Below, piece by piece: positions 26,191-34,708 of a DNA stretch of 64,000 nt. The notes beneath the pieces were generated by a model, which did no database searches, was not told where the DNA came from, and was given only the letters and a program-made list of their open reading frames with translations. Numbering within the stretch: position 1 is the stretch's first letter; each line of letters opens with the position of its first letter. Made by a program: the position numbers and the translations under genes. The DNA is taken from the NCBI RefSeq assembly GCF_049673005.1, contig NZ_JBATXB010000004.1, forward strand, positions 1 through 64,000. The letters run 5' to 3'. This stretch comes from Carnobacterium_A sp049673005. Its GTDB lineage: Bacteria; Bacillota; Bacilli; Lactobacillales; Carnobacteriaceae.

Positions 26191-27072
26191 ATGAATTTAA
26201 CAAATGCACGAGTTATAACAGCAATGACAACTCCTTTTGATGAAAAGGGAAAAATAGATTTTGATAAATTAGAAAATTTAATCGATTATCTATTAAACAA
26301 TGGAAGCGAAGGCCTTGTTATTGGTGGTACAACAGGAGAATCGCCAACCCTATCTCACGACGAAAAATTAGACTTATATAAAAAATCAGTAGAAATAATT
26401 AATGGGCGTGTTCCTGTTATTGTGGGAACTGGGACAAATAATACCGCAGAAACAATTTCGTTTACAAAAGAAGTTGAATCCATCAAGGGAATTGATGCTG
26501 TACTAGTTGTAGCACCTTATTATAATAAACCCAATCAAGCTGGTCTGTATGCTCATTTTGAGGCGGTTTCTAAAAACACATTGTTACCGATTATTATTTA
26601 TAATGTGCCAGGTAGAACAAGTGTATCGATTGATCCAGCAACAACTATTCGTTTAGCAACTATAAAAAATATTATCGGTGTTAAAGAATGCATGGGGTTA
26701 GATGCAATGAGTGAAATCATCGAAAATACAACTGATGATTTTTTGGTTTACACTGGTGAAGATAACCTAACTTTTCCTGCAAAATGTATAGGAGCCACAG
26801 GTGTTATTTCTGTAGCAAGTCATGTTTTAGGCAACGAGATGAAAGAGATGTACGATCATCTTGAGAAAAATAACTTGCAAGAAGCTGCAAATCAACACCG
26901 TCAATTAATACCAAAAATGAATAGTCTTTTTTCAGTTCCATCTCCTGCTCCAGTAAAAATGGTTTTAAATAACCGAGGAATAGCAGTAGGAAGTGTAAGA
27001 TTGCCATTAGTAGACTGCACAAAAGAAGAAGCTAAAACCATATTAGACAGTTTAAATTCAGATAAAAAATGA
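26191..27072 (+). CDS. dapA: 4-hydroxy-tetrahydrodipicolinate synthase
   Basis: A 293-residue class I aldolase-fold enzyme that condenses aspartate semialdehyde with pyruvate in the lysine/diaminopimelate pathway. It shows GTTGESPTL near residue 45, YNVPGRT with the catalytic Tyr (about 133) and GVKECMG with the Schiff-base Lys (about 160). ATG 26191 is chosen for its AGAAGGTG ribosome site; ATG 26170 has none. It directly follows asd, its substrate producer. Confidence 0.96.
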   Translation: MNLTNARVITAMTTPFDEKGKIDFDKLENLIDYLLNNGSEGLVIGGTTGESPTLSHDEKLDLYKKSVEIINGRVPVIVGTGTNNTAETISFTKEVESIKGIDAVLVVAPYYNKPNQAGLYAHFEAVSKNTLLPIIIYNVPGRTSVSIDPATTIRLATIKNIIGVKECMGLDAMSEIIENTTDDFLVYTGEDNLTFPAKCIGATGVISVASHVLGNEMKEMYDHLEKNNLQEAANQHRQLIPKMNSLFSVPSPAPVKMVLNNRGIAVGSVRLPLVDCTKEEAKTILDSLNSDKK

Positions 27073-27103
27073 TTTAAAAATAGGAAGAAATAGAGGTGAA
27101 GAA

Positions 27104-28783
27104 ATGAGTAACATTAAAATAATTCCGCTAGGTGGCGTACGCGAAAACGGAAAGAATATGTACGTTGTTGAAGTTGATGAAGAAATATTTGTTTTGGATT
27201 GTGGTTTGATGTATCCAGAAACAGAGTTGTTAGGAATAGATGTCGTTATTCCTGATTTTAGTTATTTAGAAGAAAATAAAGATCGTGTAACTGGGGTATT
27301 TTTAACACACGGACACGAAGATGCAATAGGAGCACTACCTTATTTTCTTCAAAAGTTTGATGTACCAGTTTTTGGTACAGAATTAACGATTGCACTGGCA
27401 AAATTATTTGTAGAAAAAGATAGCCAGGTAAGTGCTTTTAATGATTACCATATTGTTGATGAGAATACTGAAATTGAATTTGAACATGCTGTTCTAGGAT
27501 TTTTTAGAACAACGCATACTATACCAGATTCAGTAGGTATAACGCTAAAAACAGATGAAGGTAGTGTTGTTTATACTGGTGATTTTAAATTTGATCAAAG
27601 TGCAACTCCAGCATATCAGACTGATTTAGCTAAAATAAGTGATATCGGAAAAACAAAAGTATTAGCTCTATTAAGTGATTCGAGCGAAGCAGAGAGTTCT
27701 ATTGAAAATATGAGTGATTATAAAGTTGCTGAACAAGTAGAAGATACATTTCGTAATACTAAAGAGCGCATAATTGTAGCTAGTGTTGCTAGTAATATCT
27801 TACGCATTCAACAAGTAATGGATGCTGCATATAAATCTGGCAAGAAAATATTTTTTACTGGAAAGCAAGTAGAAGAAATTGTAGATGTTGCAATGAAGTT
27901 GAAAAAAATACATTTACCTAGTGAAGACTTGATTGTGTCAATCGACGATATAGAAAAATATCCAGACAATGAGATTGTAATTTTAGAAACCGGTACGACA
28001 GGCGAACCAATTAAAACTCTCCAAAGAATGGCAATGGGTAAACATTTACAAATAAATATTAAAGAAGGAGACTTGGTTTATATTGTTACTAGTCCTTCTG
28101 TTAGTATGGAAGTGACGGTTAACAAAACTAAGAATATGATTTATCGTGCTGGAGGAGAAGTAAAACAAATTTCTGACAATATAAAAGCTTCAGGTCATGC
28201 GACACCAAACGATTTGAAATTAATGATAAATCTTATTAAACCAAAGTACTTCGTTCCTGTTACAGGAGAGTATAGACGTTTAGCTGCGCACGCTAAGTTA
28301 GCTCACGAAGTAGGCATTCCTTTTAAAAATATTTTTATTCCTGGAAAAGGGGATGTTGTAGAATTTAAGGCAGGCCGTATGTCTATGTCAGGGCAAGTTA
28401 CAGCTGGAAATACAATGGTTGACGGTATTGGTATTGGAGATATTGGAAACATTGTTTTAAGAGACCGTAAGTTATTATCTGAAGACGGTATATTTGTTGC
28501 TGTGGTTACCATAAGCCGTAAGAAGGGCAAAATTATGTCAGGTCCTGAAGTAATGACACGAGGATTTGTTTATGTTAAAGAAAACACTGATCTCATTGAA
28601 TCAAGTAACGAAATTGTTAAAAAAGTTGTAGAAGATAACTTAAATCATAAAGAATTTGAATGGAGCCGTCTAAAACAAGAAATTAGAGACGCACTGAGCA
28701 AATATTTATTTGAACAAACAAGAAGAAGACCTGTAATTCTACCAATTATTATGGAAACAAGTTCTCGCAATAGAAGAAACTAA
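27104..28783 (+). CDS. rnjB: Ribonuclease J2 (RnjB-type)
   Basis: A 559-residue metallo-beta-lactamase/beta-CASP ribonuclease of the RNase J family, which acts in mRNA decay and RNA maturation. The metal motif reads HGHEDA (residues 69-74), so the last His of HxHxDH is Ala. The HTIPDSVG, TGDFKFD and SDSSEAE motifs, the beta-CASP region and the C-terminal domain are present. A degenerate metal site and the asd-dapA context both point to RNase J2, which in Bacillus partners with J1 and has weak activity of its own. The start ATG has GAGGTGAAG upstream. Confidence 0.93.
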   Translation: MSNIKIIPLGGVRENGKNMYVVEVDEEIFVLDCGLMYPETELLGIDVVIPDFSYLEENKDRVTGVFLTHGHEDAIGALPYFLQKFDVPVFGTELTIALAKLFVEKDSQVSAFNDYHIVDENTEIEFEHAVLGFFRTTHTIPDSVGITLKTDEGSVVYTGDFKFDQSATPAYQTDLAKISDIGKTKVLALLSDSSEAESSIENMSDYKVAEQVEDTFRNTKERIIVASVASNILRIQQVMDAAYKSGKKIFFTGKQVEEIVDVAMKLKKIHLPSEDLIVSIDDIEKYPDNEIVILETGTTGEPIKTLQRMAMGKHLQINIKEGDLVYIVTSPSVSMEVTVNKTKNMIYRAGGEVKQISDNIKASGHATPNDLKLMINLIKPKYFVPVTGEYRRLAAHAKLAHEVGIPFKNIFIPGKGDVVEFKAGRMSMSGQVTAGNTMVDGIGIGDIGNIVLRDRKLLSEDGIFVAVVTISRKKGKIMSGPEVMTRGFVYVKENTDLIESSNEIVKKVVEDNLNHKEFEWSRLKQEIRDALSKYLFEQTRRRPVILPIIMETSSRNRRN

Positions 28784-28792
28784 AAAACATAA

Positions 28793-28845
28793 AAATAATC
28801 TCCTTCCACAAAAGATAGATAGTGGAAGGAGATTATTTATTATTT
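28793..28845 (+). terminator. Rho-independent terminator after rnjB
   Basis: A perfect 16-bp stem (28794-28809 with 28822-28837) with a 12-base loop is followed by TATTATTT. The remaining bases up to 29018 hold no recognisable feature. Confidence 0.85.
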
Positions 28846-29018
28846 GTACTAAAGTAGTCTTGGTTTAGCTCTGTTACCTATTCTAGGCGCCTTAAGAGCT
28901 TAATAATGAAATAACTGTAACTTAGGTAGATATAGAGTGAAAGTTGTACAAGCGTCTTAAGAAGAGTAGTTATTTATTTTAAGATAGTTACAAAAAGGTA
29001 AAGGTATTAATTTATTAA

Positions 29019-29060
29019 CAAAAAAAGCTAGATTCCCAATTTGGGAATCTAGCTTTTTTT
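29019..29060. terminator. Bidirectional terminator at the end of the opuA operon
   Basis: A 20-bp perfect stem (29020-29039 with 29041-29060) begins with seven A and ends with seven T, so it works in either direction. It chiefly ends the leftward opuA operon, 40 bases after the opuAC stop. Confidence 0.92.
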
Positions 29061-29099
29061 ACATCATATTCAATTTACTAAATAGTTTCTTCAATATGA

Positions 29100-29993
29100 T
29101 TATTTAGTTACGCCTTTAGTCCAAGTTGCAACTTCTTCAGGATGATCTTCAATCCATGCATTTGCAGCATCTTTTGGATCTTCACCATCGCTAATAGCTA
29201 ACATGACTGACTCAATATCGTCAGTTGTCCAGTTAAATTGATCTAAAACTTTGTATGCTTCAGGCATATCTTTTTCTAAATCTTTTCTAACCATTGTGTT
29301 AATTGTTTCTTCTCCACCATAAGATTCTTTAGAATCATTAAGGTATTTTAAGTCATATGTTGCGAACATCCAGTGAGGAGACCATCCAGTAATAACAATT
29401 TCCTCTTCATTTGCAATAGCTTGTTTCAAAGCAACGGTCATCGCTCCAGATGAAGAAGTTTCTAGTTTCCAATCGCCTAAATTATCGTATTCATTCATAG
29501 TAGTTTCTGTTGCAGCTACGACACCAGCACCAGGTTCAATTCCAGTAATTGTTTTCTTAGCTTCATCTGTTAAGTCTTCAATAGAATCGACGTTCATGTA
29601 CTCAGGAACAACTAAACCAAGTTTAGCACCACTTAAGTTCTCACCTAAGTTTTCAAGGTCATCCCCGTACTTTTCGTATTGAGCTCCATGAGTACCAGGT
29701 AACCAACCAGCCACCATAGCATCTGCTTCGCCATTTGCAATTGCTTCCCACATAACTGCATTGTCAAGTGGGACTAAATTAACATTGTATCCTAATTCTT
29801 CTAATACAGAACCGATAACGTTCGTAGAAGCTACTTCTGTATCCCATTCTACATATGCAAGATCAATATCTTGACCCTTTCCAACTGTATCTTCTTTTGA
29901 TGTCTTTGAATCATCTGATGAACAACCTGCAGCAAATAATGATAATGCAAGGCCAGTTACAAGTCCCAAACGTTTAATATTAATTTTTTTCAA
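29100..29993 (-). CDS. opuAC: Glycine betaine ABC transporter, substrate-binding lipoprotein
   Basis: The 297-residue extracytoplasmic lipoprotein has a signal peptide and an LFAAGCSS lipobox with the lipidated Cys near residue 24. The OpuAC-like fold carries Trp residues in the AYVEWDTE, AGWLPGTH and TGWSPHWMF segments that form the betaine-binding aromatic cage in this family. TTG 29993 is chosen because AAAGGTGG lies eight bases before it; the upstream GTG overlaps that site. It is the third gene of opuAA-opuAB-opuAC. Unlike lactococcal OpuA, receptor and permease are not fused. Confidence 0.93.
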   Translation of the reverse strand: MKKINIKRLGLVTGLALSLFAAGCSSDDSKTSKEDTVGKGQDIDLAYVEWDTEVASTNVIGSVLEELGYNVNLVPLDNAVMWEAIANGEADAMVAGWLPGTHGAQYEKYGDDLENLGENLSGAKLGLVVPEYMNVDSIEDLTDEAKKTITGIEPGAGVVAATETTMNEYDNLGDWKLETSSSGAMTVALKQAIANEEEIVITGWSPHWMFATYDLKYLNDSKESYGGEETINTMVRKDLEKDMPEAYKVLDQFNWTTDDIESVMLAISDGEDPKDAANAWIEDHPEEVATWTKGVTK

Positions 29994-30023
29994 AAATAAA
30001 ACCACCTTTTTTTATATTTTTTA

Positions 30024-30878
30024 CTACTTCTTGCTTTTGTTGCTTAATTTTTGAGTGATACGATCAATAATTATTGCTAATACAACTAAACCAATTCCGG
30101 ATACGAATCCTGTACCGATTTGAGCGCGTTGTAAGGAAGAAAGAACTTCTCTACCTAATCCAGGTGCTCCAATCATTGATGCAATAACAACCATTGATAA
30201 TGCCAACATAACTGTTTGGTTAATTCCAGCCATAATCGTAGAAGTTGCAAGAGGCAGTTCTACTTTAAATAATTTTTGGAACCCTGTACTACCAAATGCT
30301 TCTGATGCCTCAACGAGTTCAGCAGAAACTTGACGAATACCTAAATTAGTAAAACGTACAGTAGGAGGTATAGCAAAAATTAGAGAAGCAAAAACTCCTG
30401 GGACCATTCCGATTCCGAAAAAGGCAACGGCTGGTATAAGATAAACAAAAGCTGGCATAGTTTGCATAAAATCTAAAACTGGTTTTAATATATTATTAGC
30501 AATTGTACTTTTAGCCATTAATATTCCGAACGGAACTCCGATAATAACTGAAAGTAAACTAGCTACTAGTACTAAAGTTACGGTACTCATTAAATCTTCC
30601 CAGTGACCTTGGTTATAAATAAACCATAGTCCTATAACTGAAAAAACAGTTAATCCGAATTTTTTCCCAGTGACAAAAAATGCCAACAATGCAATTAAAA
30701 GAATAAATATAATTGGGGGAATAAATAATAGAAAGTTAGTGATTGCGTCCATAAACATTTCTGAGTAAGTTTGAATAGGATTAAATAAAAATGAAAATGT
30801 TTTCGTTATCCATTCAGTTAAGTTTTCAATTTGATTTGCTACTGGTAGTTTAGGAATTATGTCTAAAATATTATTCAT
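30024..30878 (-). CDS. opuAB: Glycine betaine/proline betaine ABC transporter permease
   Basis: The 284-residue membrane protein of the ProW/OpuAB type has seven to eight hydrophobic segments. The binding-protein-dependent transport signature lies in the EAFGSTGFQKLFKVELPLA loop (EAA motif), which docks on the ATPase. The start ATG has GAGGAGGAA, and its first bases overlap the end of opuAA, so the two are translationally coupled. Osmotic-stress uptake of betaine is the family role. Confidence 0.94.
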   Translation of the reverse strand: MNNILDIIPKLPVANQIENLTEWITKTFSFLFNPIQTYSEMFMDAITNFLLFIPPIIFILLIALLAFFVTGKKFGLTVFSVIGLWFIYNQGHWEDLMSTVTLVLVASLLSVIIGVPFGILMAKSTIANNILKPVLDFMQTMPAFVYLIPAVAFFGIGMVPGVFASLIFAIPPTVRFTNLGIRQVSAELVEASEAFGSTGFQKLFKVELPLATSTIMAGINQTVMLALSMVVIASMIGAPGLGREVLSSLQRAQIGTGFVSGIGLVVLAIIIDRITQKLSNKSKK

Positions 30879-32070
30879 TGATTAATTCCTCCTCGCTTTC
30901 ACCGGCTAGTGCAGCAATTACTGCTCCTCTAACGATAATTCCGACTAATTTTTTATTATCTACTACGGCAACTGGAGTTACAGTATCATGAATAACCGAA
31001 AAAATATCGTTCATTGACGTAGTTCTGTTAACTGTTGGTATGTCTAGTTTTAGAATAGATTTTAAACTCGTAATAGACTGTTTACGTGCTTCAGAAGCGT
31101 CTTCAGCAGTTACATAACCTAATAAGTTGCGGTTGTCATCAACGACTAAAATACTTGAGATTCCTTCACGTTTCATTTGTTCTAGTGCAACGCGCGGACC
31201 GTGTTTATTTATATTAATTGTTTCAGGTCGTTTCATAATATTGTCAGCAGTTAAAACCTTTGAACGATCAACATCCTCAACAAAACGCTCGACATAGTCA
31301 TTTGCAGGTGTCATTAAAATTTCTTCAGGTGTGCCAATTTGTACGATAGCACCATCCTTCATCAGAGCAATGCGATCACCAATTCTTAAAGCCTCATTTA
31401 AATCATGAGTAATAAAAATAATAGTTTTCTTTACAGTTGCTTGTAATTCTACTAGTTCATCCTGCATTTCTTTTCGAATCAATGGATCTAAAGCTGAGAA
31501 AGCTTCATCCATTAATAATATTTCTGGATTATTAGCTAAAGCCCGGGCTAGACCAACTCGTTGTTGCATACCACCAGATAATTGGTTTGGATATTGATGA
31601 ACATAATCGCCTAAACCGGCATTTTTTAAAGCTTGAACAGCTTTTTTAGTTCTTTCTTTTTTATCTATTCCTTGTATTTCTAAACCATATTCGGTATTTT
31701 CAAGAATGGTACGTTGAGGGAAAAGTGCGAAGTTTTGGAAAACCATGCTCATTTTTTTACGTCTTACTTCACGTAACTCTTTTTTATTCATTGTAGATAA
31801 GTTTTCACCATCGATATATATATTTCCTTTTGTTGTGTCTATTAATCTATTTAACATTCTAACTAAAGTTGACTTGCCACTACCTGACAAACCCATAATA
31901 ACGAAAACTTCACCTTCTTCAATTGTGAAACTAACATTATTAACACCGACGGTTACGCCAGTCTCCTTCAATATTTCTTGTTTAGATTTGTTTTGATCTA
32001 AAAGCTCAGAAACACGTTCATTCTTTTTACCGAAAATTTTTGTAACATTTTCTACTTTAATCTTTGTCAA
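30871..32070 (-). CDS. opuAA: Glycine betaine ABC transporter ATPase with CBS domains
   Basis: The 399-residue ATPase has Walker A GLSGSGKST (about 54-62), signature LSGGMQQRVGLARAL, Walker B ILLMDEAFSALD and H-loop FITHD. The N-terminal KFG-type extension (about 20-40) typical of OpuAA/GbuA is present, and a C-terminal tandem CBS pair (about 280-390) senses ionic strength in related transporters. The start is TTG 32070, with AGAAGGAGT upstream. It is the first gene of the leftward operon. Confidence 0.95.
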   Translation of the reverse strand: MTKIKVENVTKIFGKKNERVSELLDQNKSKQEILKETGVTVGVNNVSFTIEEGEVFVIMGLSGSGKSTLVRMLNRLIDTTKGNIYIDGENLSTMNKKELREVRRKKMSMVFQNFALFPQRTILENTEYGLEIQGIDKKERTKKAVQALKNAGLGDYVHQYPNQLSGGMQQRVGLARALANNPEILLMDEAFSALDPLIRKEMQDELVELQATVKKTIIFITHDLNEALRIGDRIALMKDGAIVQIGTPEEILMTPANDYVERFVEDVDRSKVLTADNIMKRPETININKHGPRVALEQMKREGISSILVVDDNRNLLGYVTAEDASEARKQSITSLKSILKLDIPTVNRTTSMNDIFSVIHDTVTPVAVVDNKKLVGIIVRGAVIAALAGESEEELINE

Positions 32071-32224
32071 AAAACCGACTCCTTCTACATATATTTTTAA
32101 ACTAAATTTTTAACAGGCGAACAAAAAAACAAAATAATTATTTCAAACTTTGAAAATAAATAAAATGTTTTATTAAAAAAAATAATAATAGGTCTTTAAA
32201 AAAACCATACCGAAAGTGAGCACA

Positions 32225-32230
32225 ATTATA
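32225..32230 (-). promoter_or_regulatory. Candidate -10 of the opuA operon
   Basis: A perfect TATAAT on the - strand lies 155 bases upstream of opuAA. The -35 region is weak (an ATTTAA-like hexamer at 17 bp), which could reflect regulation by osmolarity. The leader in between is extremely AT-rich. Confidence 0.4.
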
Positions 32231-32821
32231 GCTTAACATGTAAATCTTTAAATGAAAACAAATCAGATTTGCAAGAATCATCAATAACAGCAAGTTTTCA
32301 TTGCTTTAAAGGAGCTATGAGAGAAAAATTATAATTTGGTAAGTATTTTCTCATTTAATTAATTTGATACAAAAAAATAAGTAGATGAAATAAATTATTG
32401 CCATAAAATGACGATAGATATTTAATTAGATGTAAAATAAGTAGAATAAAATAGAAAGACTGTTAGAATAGGTCTAAAGAGGATTTCTAACAAATAATTA
32501 GTGTTCGAAATAGATGGACAAAGCTGATTGTTTTTGAGACACTAAAGGAAAGTTAGATTCATCGGATAAAACTATTAGTTGAATTAAAAAAATTTATTAA
32601 CTTTAATAAATTTCCTTTGTATTATCTTTTATTAGGATAAAAGATAATACTATCAAAAAACTAGTCATTATAAAAAGAGCATATATAGGAAGATAATAGA
32701 GTAGAGACACTATTAGGAAATTGTTTTTGAAAATTTTTGGGATTAATACGGTTGATTAAAATAAATACAAGAAGATAGATTAATACATAAAAAAAATTTA
32801 TTAGATTTGGTGGTGTAAGTT
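32231..32821. other. AT-rich non-coding region with tandem palindromes
   Basis: About 590 bases hold no credible gene on either strand. Two perfect inverted repeats stand side by side: AAATTTATTAA/TTAATAAATTT (32590-32613, 11 bp, 2-base loop) and a 14-bp stem at 32619-32632 with 32637-32650 (4-base loop TAGG). A looser GAGAAAA/TTTTCTC pair occurs around 32321-32352. No T-run follows the palindromes, so they are not standard terminators. Confidence 0.5.
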
Positions 32822-33307
32822 ATGATTGAATACAAAGAAATTAAGTTAAAGGAAGCAACAGTAGGAGATATACCACTTATAGAGAGTTACCTATTAGAAG
32901 AAAATCAGTATGCAGATAGGCCAATAAAAGCGATGACGAATAGTCTACATGAAACAGAAAAACACCCAATATTAATTTTAAGTAACGAAATTTTAGTCGG
33001 TTTTTTTATTTTACAAAAAAATAAAATTATTAAAAACTTTCAAATGGATAGCAACTGTCTTTTCTTTAAAGATCATTCTATAGATGAACGTTTTCAAGAA
33101 AAAGGGTTTGGTAAATTATCTATAGAAGCTTTGCCTAAATATATTAAAAAGCATTTTAGTAACATAGATGAAATCATACTTACTGTCGACTATGAGAATC
33201 TTAGTGGTCAAATGCTTTATCTTAAAACTGGTTTTAGAGATACAAAAAAACGAATAAAAGAAAATGGTAGATCTAAATTTATCTATTCAAAAAAACTAAA
33301 CGTATAA
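32822..33307 (+). CDS. GNAT family N-acetyltransferase
   Basis: The 161-residue protein has the GNAT fold pattern. The acetyl-CoA-binding motif A is the ERFQEKGFGKLSIEALPKYI stretch (RxxGxG-like, about 92-110). The YENLSGQMLYLKTGF segment matches the usual N-x-x-A-x-x-x-Y-x-K-x-GF C-terminal motif. The substrate cannot be inferred. The ribosome site TGGTGGTG is moderate. It stands alone between the opuA promoter region and the secreted protein gene, in the most accessory-looking stretch of the window. Confidence 0.85.
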   Translation: MIEYKEIKLKEATVGDIPLIESYLLEENQYADRPIKAMTNSLHETEKHPILILSNEILVGFFILQKNKIIKNFQMDSNCLFFKDHSIDERFQEKGFGKLSIEALPKYIKKHFSNIDEIILTVDYENLSGQMLYLKTGFRDTKKRIKENGRSKFIYSKKLNV

Positions 33308-33356
33308 GTTATAACTCTATTACTAATTAAAAAATAATTTACTGAAAGGAAAAAAA

Positions 33357-34427
33357 ATGAATAAAAAAAATATTTTACTTGTATGTTTAATAATAGTGAC
33401 AGCAATAGTTATTATAGGAGGAGTTCATTATAATAAGTCTGTTCAGGCAGAGAAAATGAATAAAACTGGAGAGAAATTAGATGAAACTGAGACGATAAAA
33501 TTAATGGTTGAAGGTTTGTTTAAAGATAATAGAAAAGAAGAGCTAGCTGATAATATTACTGGTGAACAAGTAAAAGACGCTTTGAAAAAAGTTGAAAATT
33601 TACCAAATAATTTAGTTAATGCAAAATTAGTGAAAGATGTAAATACCGCAAATTTATTTTATGAAACAGAACTTACGTTAACATCTTTATTAGCAAATGG
33701 TATTTTATCTGATGATTTAGAACAAAGTCAAATAAAGGTAGCAACTAAAGCTTTAAAAAAAGTTGAACCCTTATCTCAGACTTTATATAAAAAGTTAAAT
33801 GGAATAGTGATAGAAGTAAATGCTCAGTTTAATTACAATCAAGAAATAATTAAGTTACTTATGACTTTTTTTGAAGAATCGAACGATGAAAAGGTTAAAG
33901 ATGATGTTACAAGAGAACAATATGAAATGATAAAAAAACAAGTTCGTGCTATTAAAAATAAAAAAATAAAAAAAGAACAAGAGAAACGACTAGATAGCAT
34001 TGAAGAGCATCTAATTGAACAAGAAGAAAAAGAATTAGAAGAGTCACTCCTACTAGAAGAAGAAATAAATAAGGAGTCTGAAGGAGAAGCTCAAAATAAT
34101 AGTGAAGAAGAAAATAATTCTACTATAAATTCTCAAGAAGACCAAAATACTTGGGTGCCAGTTTCACCTAAGCCGACAAAACCATGGAAACCATCTACCA
34201 GTGACAATTCTAAACCGAAACCGAAACCTAATGTTGAGGTGAAACCAACTGTGCCAGAGAAAAATCCAGACACTAAACCAATAGAACCGGATGATTCATC
34301 AGATACTTCAGAAAATGAAAATCAAGGATCAAATCAAGATCCAGATAAAGAATCAATACCAGAACCAGAACCAGAACCAGAACTAGAACCAGGTTTAGAT
34401 TCAAGTAGTGGATCAGAAAAATTTTAA
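33357..34427 (+). CDS. Secreted or membrane-anchored protein with helical core and Pro/Glu/Lys-rich tail
   Basis: The 356-residue protein is of no recognised family. An N-terminal hydrophobic segment (about 5-22) acts as signal or anchor. Residues about 30-260 are strongly charged and helix-forming, with a very Glu/Lys-rich coiled-coil-like part (about 195-250). Residues about 266-356 are low complexity: a Pro/Lys part (KPTKPWKP, KPKPKP), then an acidic Ser/Asp part, then EPEPEPE. The C terminus has no LPxTG motif or membrane segment, so sorting by sortase is not supported. The ribosome site is AAAGGA. It looks like a cell-surface or wall-spanning protein; this is inference. Confidence 0.7.
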   Translation: MNKKNILLVCLIIVTAIVIIGGVHYNKSVQAEKMNKTGEKLDETETIKLMVEGLFKDNRKEELADNITGEQVKDALKKVENLPNNLVNAKLVKDVNTANLFYETELTLTSLLANGILSDDLEQSQIKVATKALKKVEPLSQTLYKKLNGIVIEVNAQFNYNQEIIKLLMTFFEESNDEKVKDDVTREQYEMIKKQVRAIKNKKIKKEQEKRLDSIEEHLIEQEEKELEESLLLEEEINKESEGEAQNNSEEENNSTINSQEDQNTWVPVSPKPTKPWKPSTSDNSKPKPKPNVEVKPTVPEKNPDTKPIEPDDSSDTSENENQGSNQDPDKESIPEPEPEPELEPGLDSSSGSEKF

Positions 34428-34474
34428 TATAACCTGTTTTATAAGTATGAAATCTTTACTAGTAAAATGTGAAC

Positions 34475-34503
34475 TTGACAATATATAAAAGGTTTACTAT
34501 AGT
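34475..34503 (+). promoter_or_regulatory. thiT promoter
   Basis: TTGACA (34475-34480), a 17-bp spacer and TATAGT (34498-34503) form a near-consensus promoter placed about 30 bases before the TPP riboswitch. Confidence 0.85.
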
Positions 34504-34536
34504 AATTAAGGAAGAAATAATAAAATAGAACAACCA

Positions 34537-34622
34537 TCACAAAGGGGTGCTGCAAAGCTGAGATTGAATCTTTGATTCTAACCCTTCGAACCTGTTCGTT
34601 AGTACGAGCGTAGGGATTGTGA
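34537..34622 (+). promoter_or_regulatory. TPP (thiamine pyrophosphate) riboswitch
   Basis: The conserved THI-element cores are present in order: GGGGTGC (34544-34550), GCTGAGA (34557-34563), ACCCTTCGAACCTG (34580-34593) and GCGTAGGGA (34608-34616). Helix P1 is TCACAA (34537-34542) with TTGTGA (34617-34622). It controls the thiamine transporter thiT downstream; TPP binding should favour the terminator described next. Confidence 0.95.
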
Positions 34623-34656
34623 CGGGGCAAATGATTTTTCACCCAATCATTCTAGC

Positions 34657-34708
34657 TCCTCCTTTGATGTGTGGCACTGTTCAACACATTCTAAGGAGGA
34701 TTTTTTTT
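34657..34708 (+). terminator. Riboswitch expression platform: terminator hairpin containing the thiT ribosome site
   Basis: TCCTCCTT (34657-34664) pairs with AAGGAGGA (34693-34700), and ATGTGT (34667-34672) with ACACAT (34684-34689). Eight T follow directly (34701-34708) and the thiT ATG begins at 34709. The AAGGAGGA arm is the thiT ribosome site itself, so one hairpin can both stop transcription and block translation. Confidence 0.85.

Noticed and set aside
34619..34708. N-terminal extension of thiT in the same frame
   Set aside because: It would translate the riboswitch end and terminator; the ribosome site lies at 34693-34700 and the product from ATG 34709 has the family length.
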